A stretch of 43,207 nt of DNA from Fibrobacter sp. Lineage in GTDB: Bacteria > Fibrobacterota > Fibrobacteria > Fibrobacterales > Fibrobacteraceae. The DNA lies in contig JAFWRL010000174.1 of NCBI GenBank assembly GCA_017520105.1, positions 1 through 43,207 of the forward strand. The letters run 5' to 3'. Both the position numbers and the translations under genes were made by a program. Within the stretch, counting starts at the first letter, position 1. Each line of letters opens with the position of its first letter. Shown piece by piece: positions 7,656 through 20,500 of the stretch. Below the pieces are notes generated by a model that saw nothing but the letters and a program-made list of their open reading frames with translations, was not told where the DNA came from and did no database searches.

Positions 7656-8564
7656 ATGAAGGGTGGAATTAATCGGCTGATTTGTGTTGCGATTGGCGTG
7701 CTCGCATGCGTATGCATGTGGGGATGCGGGGACTTGCTCCGTGAAGATGGTGAAAAGGAATTTACTGGGCATTATATTAAGGGTAATGCAAAAGTTGTTG
7801 GGTTTATAGATGATTCTCTTGTAATTGTCTATGATTTTCAGTATTGGAACCAGGATCTTGCCAACGGGTCTCAAATAACGGGAACAGGAAAGCAGAGACT
7901 TCGAGTTTTTAATTACAGGGTTCAGGAAGATGGCCCTCGTTGGGCAGACACTTTGGATAATATGACAGAGGTTTACGACTACGTAAAAGGGCAACTTTCG
8001 GATTCCGTGATTTGGGGCGGAAACGGTAGGAATTCATTTTCGTTTTGGAAATTGGGTGAAGTGCCTGTTGTTAAGGGTGTGAGTGTGGGTAAGGATGGCT
8101 GCGATGTGGATTATGGCGTTAGAGCGTTAAGACCATGGCTAAATGGAACCATTATTGCGTTAGGGGAAGAATCATTGAATGCTGGTGGGAGTGGTTGCCA
8201 ATATGCGATTTTAGATACGCTGTTGAATACGCTGACTTACAAACGATTAGATGCCGATTTAAAGTGGATTGAAAAATGTGATGACGTGAGAGCTTGGGGC
8301 AAAGATGTGTATTGTGTGGTCTTAGATAGAAATTCTTATGATGTTTATTTGGTTGAAAATGGAATTGTACAGAATGTGATGCTTCGTGAGGAATATAAAT
8401 TGGGAAATTATGCGTCTGTTTCTTTTTTGGGGGATTATCTAAATATTTACCGAACTCTTTGTAAGTATGAGGATAAAGGTGATGTTATTCGACTTACTAG
8501 TTTTAGTTCTGTAGGAGTGACATTTGGTGATGGTAAAGGAAATTACATAACATATGAAAAGTAG
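7656..8564 (+). CDS. Predicted lipoprotein partnered with the giant gene
   Basis: A 302-residue predicted lipoprotein of unknown function. Residues 1-24 form a signal with lipobox CMWGC (Cys24). GGGAGG lies a few bases upstream of the ATG. It is homologous throughout to the lipoprotein at 5295 (shared GFIDDSL, RVQE.GPRW, CQYA.LDT, CDDVR.WG.DVYC). Its stop at 8562-8564 lies one base before the likely ATG of the giant gene (8566), so the two are almost certainly co-transcribed and translationally coupled. Conserved pairing in both copies suggests they work together, for example as anchor, chaperone, inhibitor or immunity protein. None of these roles can be shown from sequence. Confidence 0.85.
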   Translation: MKGGINRLICVAIGVLACVCMWGCGDLLREDGEKEFTGHYIKGNAKVVGFIDDSLVIVYDFQYWNQDLANGSQITGTGKQRLRVFNYRVQEDGPRWADTLDNMTEVYDYVKGQLSDSVIWGGNGRNSFSFWKLGEVPVVKGVSVGKDGCDVDYGVRALRPWLNGTIIALGEESLNAGGSGCQYAILDTLLNTLTYKRLDADLKWIEKCDDVRAWGKDVYCVVLDRNSYDVYLVENGIVQNVMLREEYKLGNYASVSFLGDYLNIYRTLCKYEDKGDVIRLTSFSSVGVTFGDGKGNYITYEK

Positions 8565-8565
8565 T

Positions 8566-11500
8566 ATGAAAAAGCTTTTGTTTATTTTATTTCTGTTTGC
8601 TACTTCAGGATGGACTATCCCCAAGCCGATGGAATCGGCGACTAACTATAACGTTCTTTTGATTCATGGAGCCTATGGTTCCGACCAAGGTTTTTTAAGC
8701 GGACTAGTTGATCCTGCCAAACTTGATGAAGCGTATTACGCTACAAAGCCCCTGGATAATGGTGCACAAATCGGACGTTATGATGAAACAGAAAAGACGG
8801 ACCCGCATCGTTTATTGTATTGGCTAGGTCCAAAAATTTTTGAAGAAGATTATCCAACGAATCAGAGGGTGTCACGTATTTATCAATACCGTTCATTTTC
8901 CAATCCAGCTAACAGTTCCGACAGCAACGCCGTTGAGTTGGGCGATAGAATGTGGCATTTGCCGGGAACGCCCTTTAGTAAAAGACGTGCGATGATTGAA
9001 GAAGCTCAAGAGGTAAAAGCGAGATTTTCCATAGATGAATTTGATACGACAAAGGATTTACATGGTCAAGTCGCCCTTGACTCTATGCGCAAAAATCCTG
9101 ACCTTTATCGCCAACTAGCGTCTCGTTACATCTTGATTGGCCACAGCATGGGTGGAGTCGTCTCCCGCGAATGGATTCAGAACAGCAATTTCTATCATGG
9201 TGAAGTTGACAAGGTGATTACGCTCGATTCTCCTCATGAAGGTACGGGGGCGTTGAACATGCAACTGGATTTGGCCAATATTGAATGGTCAATAGGTGAA
9301 TTGGGGGTAACCTCTCTTGCGTCGGTAGGTCTGTTTTATGCGGGGAGTTATGGTCCTGTAGCGAAAACAGTTGCCATTTCAAGTGTTTTGTGGAGCATGT
9401 TGGGCGGTTTTGTCAATGTGGTTGCCCCTGCAATTATTTTGGGCAAATTGCAGAATTATAAAGAAACAGACCCTCTTGTTGAATATGTTGACCCTAGGAA
9501 AAAGGGAAAAGGACACATTGATTATTTGAAAGGTATTGAAGCACATGATTCGCTTCCGATGTTCAGATTGTTGGGCGGTGATAGCAGTATTACATTTACG
9601 GATCCTTATAGTGATGTTACGGATATAATTGGGATGTTTTTTGTGCCAGAAATGTTTGTTATGGGCTTTTCAAACCTATTCAGTCAGTTGATTTCGGATG
9701 AAAATGAAGGTTTCTTAAACAGTTTTGCCATGGCGGCAAAGGCGGGAACACTTGGAATCCTTTCCCATGTTTCTGCAAGAGATCAGGGGACAAACCTTGT
9801 TTCCAAAAGTTCTGGATGGGCTACGGGTACTAAAAGTTTAAATGATCCAATGGTTGATGTGGATAGATATCGTTTTAACGCAATCCCGGGAGGGGCGGAT
9901 GCACCTTGGAGACTTTTTGCAACAACAACTGAAATTGTTGTATTGTCTTGTGTGGCAATTGATGTCGCGTTATCTTGGTTCCCTGCGGCGGCAAAGGCGG
10001 CTAATGTTGCTGCAGTTTTTGGATCGACTGTTACTCTTTTAAATATGGCATCTTCTCTATTGGGTGAAAACCTTATAAATGAGGTTTCGCATTCTCATAA
10101 TTTGCCAATATGGGCGAAGACGCAAGATGGTTTGCATAAAGGAACTAGTTCTTATTCTCGCATAAATGCGGGAGATACAAGTTGGTCTCCCTACCTCATG
10201 GAAGATTTCCTCTACGAGAAACCTTTCGTGAATTTGGCGTTGAACGATTCCCGTACGATGGGAATGCTTGCGAATGACCCGAAGTTAAATCCGAACTGCT
10301 ATTTCGAAAGTGACAGTTTGCAGAAAGTTCCTTTGTGCGAAGTAGGTTTGTACGGCAGTCGCGATTCTGTTGTTATTGATCCTGTAACAATGAAGGAGAC
10401 TCATATTTACAATGCTGCTGTTGCGAAGACCGATTCTGCTGGGAATGTTGTTCGCGATTCTTTAGGAAATGTTGTTTATGACTCTGTTTATTACGGCACT
10501 TTCGAACAGCGTGACTACTCCGAGTTCCGTAACAGTCCGTTGAAGTTTAAATCTGAATCGGACTGGTACAAGGTGGGCGTGAAGGTGGACCGCTGGGAAC
10601 GCGTGGACGGCTTGAAACCTAATGGCGACCTGGCCCCGAAAGGCGTCCCTATCCGTCATGTGGAACGTTACAGCGTGCCGGATATCGTGGTGACTGGTTT
10701 CATCGAGAAGTATTCGTTTGTCGTGGATGACTTGATGCCGCACCGCATGCGTCAAATCAAGATGACGTTCAACAGCAACGAAGAAGTTGCATGGGAGTGT
10801 GATATTACTAAAGCGGAAGATGACCCGCGTGCTTGTGCAGTTTACAAGCGTCTGCTCGGCAATAGTTGGGGCAATCCCGATACGACGATTGGCGACAAGG
10901 GCTATGTTCCGCACCCCATCAAGAAGAACGGACGTTTCGATTTCGATGCTCGCAAGTATTTCGGGAATTTGGCCAATATACAAAAAGACAACCAGAATAC
11001 CGTCATGATTTCGATGGTGAACAAGATAGGGCTTTCGAACACGCAGCGGTTCTACTACCTGTTCAAGGCGACCGCGAACATGCTCAAGCCGTCATGGCCG
11101 CAGCATGACGTTGTTTTAAATGCCATCGACGGGTTCAAGGCGTATGTCTCTGCGTTGGACTATCAGGGTTTCCGTGTATATGGTGCGAGCGATGAATTTT
11201 TCCGCGACTCGCTCGACAATTACGTTGTAAGGTTCGTTTCGCTTGTTATGGACACGGCAATTGCAATTGGCAATAACGGTTCGGAATATGTCTTTGCCTC
11301 GAAACGTAAAGACCTCAATCCCGCCGAGGGCGAATATCGTTGGGTGGTGAGCACGAACATCAGCAACAAGGAACTCAAGAATCCTTCGGAGCCTGACAGC
11401 AGCAAGACCGACAGCTACGAGGTGCATTTCAAGGTGGACCGCACGGCCCCGGCGTTCACGCTCACGTCGGATGCGATGATGAACCCTGACAGTTCCATGT

Positions 11501-14500
11501 TCATCACGCGATTCAAGTGGGCTGGCAAGGATTCTGCGGACAAGGCGAACGGTTCCGACATCCGCGTGATGCGTTGGACGCTCGAAAAAGCTACCGGCCA
11601 GCTGTCGGGCGGTTCCGCGACATCCTTTATAAAATATGCAGAGCTCCCGGCACTTTATGACGTGGCTTCGAACGAGTTCGCCATCGCCTGGGACAAGGTT
11701 CCGCAGGGCAAGCGCGATTCCATGGGTAACGGCCTCTACCGCATTGCCGCCTACGCCATCGACTATGCCGTTCCCAACGAAAACGCGTACCATGCGATGA
11801 ACGCCCTCGTGGACGGCATTTTCTCGAACCCGCAGGATACTTCTGTATGGGGCGGCATTGATTCCCTCCGCTTGAACGACACGACGATTTACGCCGAGTT
11901 CCGCGTGGACCATTCCGCACCTTCGTTCACGTTCCGTGAAACCAGGGCTGTCACCGCCGCCGATACGGTGAACTACGGAACCTATGTGAACTTGTCCGGC
12001 AAGTACGATGCTCTTCGTGCAAATCGCCCTGCCCGCGACGCCGACTGGACTTATGTTTCCAAGGATAGCTTGTTGCAAATCGGCTATACGGTCATGGACT
12101 CCCTGAACGGTCTCGATTCCGCCGCCGTGACCGTCGGCTGGAACTTTGTCCACATTCCCGATACGAACGTCATCGACCGTGCTGGCGATTCCGTGTGGGT
12201 GTTCGACTCGCTGGGCGGAAGATCGTCCGGTACGTGGACCGAAATGGCGGGCCTCCGCATGGCCGATGGTGAGTACAGCGTCCGTGCCGTCCTTCGCGAC
12301 GAGGCGAAAAACGTCCGTCAAGATGTCGTCCCGAAACGCGTCCGCGTTGACCGCACCGCCCCGCAGATTGTCGGTCTCACGAGCGACCATCTCGTGTATA
12401 TGGACAAGGATGGCGACTTCTCCGCGACAATCCTGCTCTCGGAAAATGCCGACATTGGCGTGAACCGCACCGGCATGCACTGCAGCTACCGCGTCCTCGG
12501 CGGTGCTGACACTTCCTGGCATGAAATCCGCAAGGGCGAACGCAAGCTCCTCGCCAACGACACGGTGAATTTCACCATCGCGAAAACGTCCGTCGATACG
12601 GCCCGCGGCCTCCGCTACCTCGAAGCCGCCTGCGTCGATGCCGCCGGCAACGTCTCCGTCCGCACGGACCTTTTCCACGTGGGCGCTCGCTTCCCGCAAA
12701 TAACGTATCCGCAGGCGGACTCCATCCAGAGCGACCAAAGTTTCATCCCCATCGTGGGAATTGCCCCCAAGACGAGTTCCGCAGATTCGCTCTCGTCCGT
12801 CTATCGCCTCCGCTACCGCGTGGGTAACGACACCGCATGGAGAACGGACAAGGTAAAGGTCGTTGCCGCGAACCGCTCCACAAGTGCGGACAACATTTCA
12901 CGCATATCGCAAAGTACAGAGGGAGTCCTCGGCTACCTCGAAAACGACAATTTCGGCAATGAAGCCCTTGTCTGTGTAGAACTCGCCGTAGCTTCCTGCG
13001 AAACCTGCGACGACTGGGCCACCGTCTATACGAACTTTGTCGTAGTTCCGCACGATACAAATTACAGCAAGCCCTCAGTCGAATTCGCCATCACGCGCAA
13101 CGGTGCCGATGTTGATTCGTTCAAGACCGGCGACGGCCCCGTGGATATCTCTGTCCGCCTCAAGAACAAGTTTAACGGCAACTACATGCTTCGCGTTTAT
13201 GCAGAAGATTCTAAACACCGCGGCATCTTCGACGCATCGAGGGAAAAGGTCTTCTACAATCCTTACTACGGAACGCCTACTGCCGCCGCCGATACCGCAA
13301 TCTGGTTCTATGAAGTGGACGGCAAGTATTACCTCAAGTGGAAAAATCTGGACAAGATAAATCTCAAGGTTGGTTACAACTCCGCGAAGTTCGGCGAAAC
13401 CTGCAAAAGTGCCGACGCGAACCAGTCGCTTGCGGACGGCTGCTCGACGGAACTTTCTCCTGTCGATTTCTCGTCGATTGCAAACGCCACGAATGCCTAT
13501 CTGGCCGATTACCCCGAGTGGATGCCGCCAGCGTATATCGACAGCACGATGACCATCACTAAAGATTCAGGTGAAGTCGTTCTGGAGTCGTCCGAAGCTT
13601 TCCGCGTGTATGTAGAACGCAAGGATGCGACGGATACCACCACGTTGAACGTTCCGGTCTATTTTGGCGAAAGTACCAAGCCCGGATTTTACTGGGTCGA
13701 ACACGTGGATTCGCTTGTCTCGCCGCTCATGACCGGCTGGACCGTGAACCCGAACGCGTACGGATTTGATTACCGCTGGAATGGCATCGCCACGTCGGGC
13801 GCGTACCCCTCCGGCGACATAACGTTGTATGCGGAAGTGACGGAGAATATTCTGGACAACCCCTACGTGACTGTTGTCGAGAAAAAACTCCGAGTTGAGC
13901 AGAAAGGGGCTGAACTAGTTGTGGCTAGCTCGTTGCCAGATTATGTGCTGCTTGCAAAATCTGGTTCAGGAACATCGTCTGCGGGTGCGTCCGATACGCC
14001 TATTTACGAACTCGATTCCATGAGAATTTATTTTGGACTCAAGAATGCGGACGCTCATGTGCGGGTAAGCATTTTCGAATCGGACAGCTTAATCAAGGAA
14101 CTCTTGAATGACACGTTGAGAGCGCACACTGGCGATTCTGCATATTCCATAAAATGGTTAGCCGTCGATTCTAAAGGAATGCCACTTCAACCGGGGACTT
14201 ACAATGTAAAGTTTGAAGTAAATTCTGATACATCCAAGACCAAAATTTCGACATTCAATTTGAAGTTAAGAGAGAATGTGTCCGACGAGACTCCTGATAA
14301 TCCGAAGACTACAAGTGAGAATAGCTTCTTTGTAGCCGAAGCCAAAGAGAAGGCTGACGGTCGGTATGTCTATGAACCGTATGCCGATTACCTTGTCATG
14401 GCGAACATGAGCGGGTGGTACTTGCCGGATACCTTGCGTTATAGAGCATACAATGTAAACGGAACGGTGTCGGGAACTCAAAAGATTCTTGGTTTCCGCC

Positions 14501-17500
14501 CGGAACGCTTTAGCCTCGGCATCAAGCGCCATAGGGATACGCTGGAGATGATTATAGTTTCGAAGTTGCATAATAGGATGGTTAATCTTTATGACTGTAA
14601 TGGTCCATTACATTCGTGTGATAGCACTAAAAAAAATGTTGATTTTTATAAATTAGATACAGCCTTGTTTAATGAGGTAAATCGAAGCAAACTAATTGTA
14701 TTCGATACAGGAATGGCTAATTTTGGTTTTCTTGAATTTGATAGCGCGACGGCTTATTTAGATGTTGTAGCTTGTTCTAAAAAATGGTGGAAACAACTTG
14801 GTGGATCTGTAAAAACAGCAAAAAATATTACAAATGACCTTTTTGAAACACTAAAAAGTCATTGCGAATGGAACATTGAAAACGTACTGGAACAGGGACC
14901 GGATAGATATCCGATTCCGGATCCCGGGCGTTGTGTGGAATGGGACTCTATAGGATCTTATCCTGATAGCATATTTGAAAAAGCAGCGATTGCGTGCAAT
15001 AAATCGAATTTGATGACCTTATATCGTGTTTGGCGCATTTTACCAAATATTGATGATGCTTGCATGGCGGAGTATTTTTGTCCAAAAAAGGACTATAAGA
15101 TTATTCCTTTAACATCAGATAATAAAGATGTTAATTGTCAAGTGGATTCTTCGAGTGGATATCTTGATTCAGTATGTGTAACATCCGATAAAAAATATAA
15201 TCCAAATTTACGATTATTCAACATAATCTTTACTCCATCTGCAACTAGCCGCTTTTTTTCTAATTGGACCACGATAACAGATTATAATCCAGCTCGTTTT
15301 TGGACACGTGAACATTTCAGCATGACCCTCGAAATTCCCGATTCCTACTGGAACGCACCCTTCGGTATGGACAATCTTGTCAACCGCACAATCCGTTTTG
15401 ACCAAACGAATCAAACCATTTTCAATGAAGAGGAGAAAGACGGATATTGGAAAGCAGTAAAGGGTATCATTCACAATAGAGATAGTATTTCAGGTTACTT
15501 TGACGGAAATAAGTGGAGGTTTCAGCCGGAGTATGGTATGCTTACCCCGTATGAGGTGCAGCATCTAATATTCTTTCCTGTCGATACTCTTCAGAGTTCC
15601 AATGCGTTCAATTTTGACGATGAAAGTAAAGATTTCATGTATTCGTCCAATTTTGAACTGAAATTCTATGGACATGACACCACAACCCACTATTTCGTGG
15701 CGAAGGTCATAGGAGACCTTGCAAATCCATTGGACTCCTTGGGATGCGTCATTGACTCTTCGAAATTCGTGATGCAGACGGGGGCTAGCCATCCATGCCA
15801 GATTCGTGTAACAAGTGAAGGTCAGGCAACTGTAAAAACGCCTGTTTTCAAGCACGGTAATGTTCACTTCTTCGTGGGCATGAACCGTCTATGGAGCGAA
15901 GCGGACAAGGCTAGCGGAATGGTTATCCCATATCCGGCAGATACTGTGACATGGCGTGATTCCGTCAAGGGTAGTTGTTCTGATTCCGCTACATACGAAT
16001 ACTTCAGAAGGATGTCCCAAGGAGACAAAGACAGTGTCTGTTACAAATACTACGGTTCGGGTTCCAAGGTCCACTTCTATTTCAACGACTACGGCAACAA
16101 CGACAGTCTTTGGAAATATTTCTTCTTGACGGACTCGACGCAATCTTCAATGCACTATATCAGGAATCCGGTCAATTCGCCCGATTTCTATTATAGGCCG
16201 CATTTTGTCGATAGTATGATGGCTATCAACAAGACAAATGCGGGACTTAATAGCAATGACTTTACGTTGAGTTACTACATCAATCCTGAGAATTTCTCTG
16301 TAGATGGCACTGGGGATTCTGCGTCGGGTAGGTTCTTTATCCCTCTTGACTCGCTGAAAAGACTCAAGGAAGAATATGTGGGAGCAGGGATTGATATCCA
16401 GCGCGTGAATCTTGATTCCATGGTCATGGACCGCAATGCTGTATATGACAGTTCCGCCATGAGGCTGTACGTGAATGCACATCGCTGGGACGATTTGGTG
16501 GCATACCGCCGTTCCAACGACTCTACGAAAACCGTATTGGAACGCCCCGGCGATAAAATTTCCTTGCAGGATATCTATGTCTATCGTGTCAATCCCGATG
16601 CGAACAGTTGCGACAAGGCCCTGTATTGCGTTGCTGACGTGGCCCATCCGAATTCTCTTGTACGCAATCCGTGGATTAAGAATCCCGTTGTGGAATCGGC
16701 ATCACTTTACCAGATTGATTTTTCTGAGCATCCGTTTCTTGAAATTTCGGGGAACCGGGATTCTTTGGACCGTCATGTCGTATTCAAGGGCGCCATCCCG
16801 CCGCGCCCGCCGGAAATTGTCGAAATCAGGGGAAAACTGACTCCGAACCAGACTTATTCTCTTTCGTACCTGAACAACTCGACCTATTATTCCATTACCG
16901 ACACGCTCAAGGTTGCTTCCGACTGCGAGACATACATGGACGGCACCTGTCATCTGGCATGGTTCAACGTGAATAAATTGCAGGGCCATACGCAATTCCT
17001 GTTGACGTGGAATGGGGATGGAAATGCAGCGTCTGTGAACCCGACCAACGTGATGCACTTCAACATGTACGTGGGTTCGAATGTCAAGCCCGGAAATAAC
17101 GGCGTGGTGAAGTCCATGTACGGGGAACTCACGGTTTCGTTCCCGCAGGGCTCTCTTGAAAACGCCGACGACTTTACCGTGCGTACCGTGAATGTCCAGA
17201 AGGATTATGGCTTCGGCGTGTTCAAGAACATGGCGCTGACGGGTCCCGTGATGGAAGTGCTGCCTTCGATGACGTTCAATGACACGAATAACCTTCCGCG
17301 AATCCAGATGCAGATATCGAAGAAAGAAATTGAAGACATGAACGTGACGCCGCAGACGCTCAGGCTCTACAAGGTTGATTTCGAGAACCAACAGTTCGTG
17401 CCGCTCGAAGATGCATTGTACGGGTTCCTGGATGGGCAGGGAGCTCCGGTTATGAGCCATAACGGGACTGATACGCTGAAATGCAACGGGAAGACGGACG

Positions 17501-20500
17501 TTGATACTCGTTGTGCGAACAAGGATTCCTTTGATTGGGAATATGTCCTTATATCCGCTCAGACACGCACGTTCTCCGTTTTTGTTACGATGGACACGCT
17601 TGCGGCCTCGATGCGGTATTTGCGGCTCAATATTGTACCCGCCATCGCAAAAACTTCCGGACGCGAAGTCCGTGTCGAAGGAGTGGACAATTTTAACTTG
17701 TACGTGGATGATGACTCGCTGTGGAATGATTCTACCGATCTGACGCCAATGGCGCAGCTTCCGTTCACGCTCGATTCGAACGGAATCGCCCATGTGACGT
17801 TGCCGACGCGTGCCGCAGAAATTGATACGAATTACGTGTTCGCATTTGCGATGGCGGATTCTGCCGAGGTATTCGCGCCCGCGGTCGCGAAGGCATTGAC
17901 CGTGCCTGCCCAGTTTGCATGCCATGTACCGTCGGATTCGCTCTGGATGGGCATAGACAACGGATACCTCGCGTACAGTGCCTGGTGCAATCATCCGGGC
18001 TACGGAACGCTCTCGCTGTACAGGGACAATTCGCTGGTCGCCGAAATCCGCGGCGAGATTCCTGACACGATTCGTTACGATGGCAAACGGCTTGTTGGCG
18101 GTTCCGTGGTAGGGACTGTCGCTCCCGGCCGTTATGAATCCCGCTATGTCGGAGTCTCGGTGCTGGGCGAGGATGCCCAACTTGCGGGGCCTGCCGTGCG
18201 TACGGATTCGGCACGACCCGTAATGAGTTCGTTCGAGGTGCTGTCCGGTGAAGATGCGCTTGACCGTATCTTTACGGTAAACGCGAATGTCCGTGACGTT
18301 GAATCGGGTGTCGCGCAGGTCGTCGTTTCCACGAAACTTGGCGGTGCATCCCGCACTCTGCTCGTGTTGCTCCCGGATTCGTTGGGGAATGTGACGGGCG
18401 TAATCAGGCTTACCCGCAGTGAACTCGCCCGGTGCGGCGGCTGCAAGTTCTCGCTTGAAGTGCGTGCCGAAGATTTCGGGCATAATCACACCGAGGGTGC
18501 GTATGAATCCGGGAAGCTGTACCAGTACCCGACAGAACTTGCGCTCTGGTATCCATCCCGCGAAGGCTCTGGAATGCTCGCTTACGAATATGTAGGGACA
18601 GGTCACCATCTGAACCTTGATTCTGTAAAGTCTCCGTGGATGGGCGATGCTGGCGTCTATTTCTCGACGCTCGATGACCGAGCCTCCGGTATTGTGCCTA
18701 GTGCTGGTCATATCAGTCTCGGGACGTCCAGTTCGTATTCCTTCGAAACGAGAATCAAGGTCGGCTATTCGGGAGCTGCCGGATGGCACAGGGTACTTGG
18801 TTTCAAGGGCGTTGGCGGTCTTGAAATGGAACTGCTTGTGCATAACCGCAAGTTGCGGCTCCGCGAGGGCTCGCGTACTTGGGAAACGCCTGACAACGCC
18901 TTGCCTGTCGCGAAGGAATGGGCGCATGTCGTGGTGACCGTGGATTCTTCCGAAGTGAATTTCTACGTGAACGGTGAAATTATGAAATCTGCTTCGGCTG
19001 AACCGCTGGAACGCGAACTGGATGGAAATTTCTCGGCCGGTGCCGATGGCGAAAATTCGTTTGTCGGTCACATTGCCGACATGCGGATGTACAAGAAAGC
19101 ATTGTCGGCTGGGGAAGTGTTCGCGCTGTCGCAGCCTGTGGTCGATGACAAGGTCCCTGAACCCGAAATTGTGGAAATTGTTACCGTTCCGATGACAACT
19201 GTTGATGGCAGTAACGGCTTTGAACCTGAATTCTCCTGTGCCGTGGCAGGCAACCGGTACTTTGAATCCTCTCGCGATAGCGCAAGATTGATGTTGAATG
19301 CTTTAATCGAAAAAGCTGCAACGTACAAAGTTATGATGTATGTACGGTCGGCAGCGCTCCAATCTGCGGAAGTGTCTGTTTCGCCGTCGGCGGGCGTTCG
19401 TTATGCAGGCCGCATTTCGGTGTCTCCTGTTTGGCGGACTGTAGCTGTTTCGGATATTTCCATGAATCTCTCTGCCGGAATGCACACGATAACGCTTGAA
19501 GCACCCGAGGGTCTGCAAGTTGCCGGTTTCGCCCTTGTCACAGCAAACGTCTCGCCTGCTTCGATTGCTTGGAATTCTGGCTTGGACAATCCTGAACGCA
19601 AAATCAAGACGTATGTCCGTTATGAAGGTTTTGCCGACAAGAAAATCTTGCAACCGCGGGTTCGCTTGAGGAACGTGTCGAATGCGCAAGTTCATGGATA
19701 CTCCGTCCGCTACTATTTCCGCGGCGAGGAATCTTCGATGGCGAAAGTCCATGCTTACTATCCACGCGATACTGTGGGGCTTGCCGTGCATTCCGAAAGT
19801 GCGCATACGGGATTCGCGGAATGGAAGTTCGCTAATGGCGTTATTCCATCTGGAGGAACGGTTTTCAATGGTGACGGCCCGCATTTCGGTGTGCATTACG
19901 AAGATTGGACTCCGTGGAATCCGTACGATGACCCGTCCTTTGTCGAAAACGCCTCCGCAAACTTTGTCGAAGATGACGGAATTATTGTTTTGGATTCCGA
20001 AAAACGTTTAATTGGCGGTTCGTGCGTCGAAATGGAAGACTCGATATCTATAGAGGTCAAAGCCCGCGTTTACGCTGCAGAGACGCGCAACGATAACCAG
20101 GCGAGCGAAATCCAGATGAAGGTTGAGAATGTGGGCAACGTAACACTGAAAAATTACGATGTCCGTTACTACTTCTTCCTCGAAGGTGGGCTTGCGCCGG
20201 AGTTCAATGCTTATGTCTTGCCGGATGGAGTGACAGCAAGTGTTGAAAATATAGGCGATGGACGCTGGCAGGTCGTGCTGCATGCATCCGGTCCGCTTGT
20301 TCCGGGAGGCACCTGGAACAGGAATGCACAGATTGCGCTCCACTGTGAAAACTGGATTGATATATGGAACGCATCCGATGATCCGAGCCGTATCGGCTTG
20401 GGCCATGGCATGGTCGAAGCTGTCGGAGTGAACGTGTTTGATTCGCTTGGAAACAGAATTTACGGCAATGAGCCGGTCTGGCCGGATATTGCTGGATATG

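Noticed and set aside
7468..7659. 63-codon frame after tnpA
   Set aside because: It covers the right-end hairpin of the insertion sequence and the ribosome binding site of the next lipoprotein.
16702..19071. Very long open frame on the minus strand (789 codons)
   Set aside because: It is the antisense of the giant gene in a GC-rich, biased-codon region; its sequence is rich in Arg and His, has no domain, and no start signals. Similar long antisense frames at 11116-12738, 24014-25786, 25906-27063 and 27195-28733 lie over secure genes.
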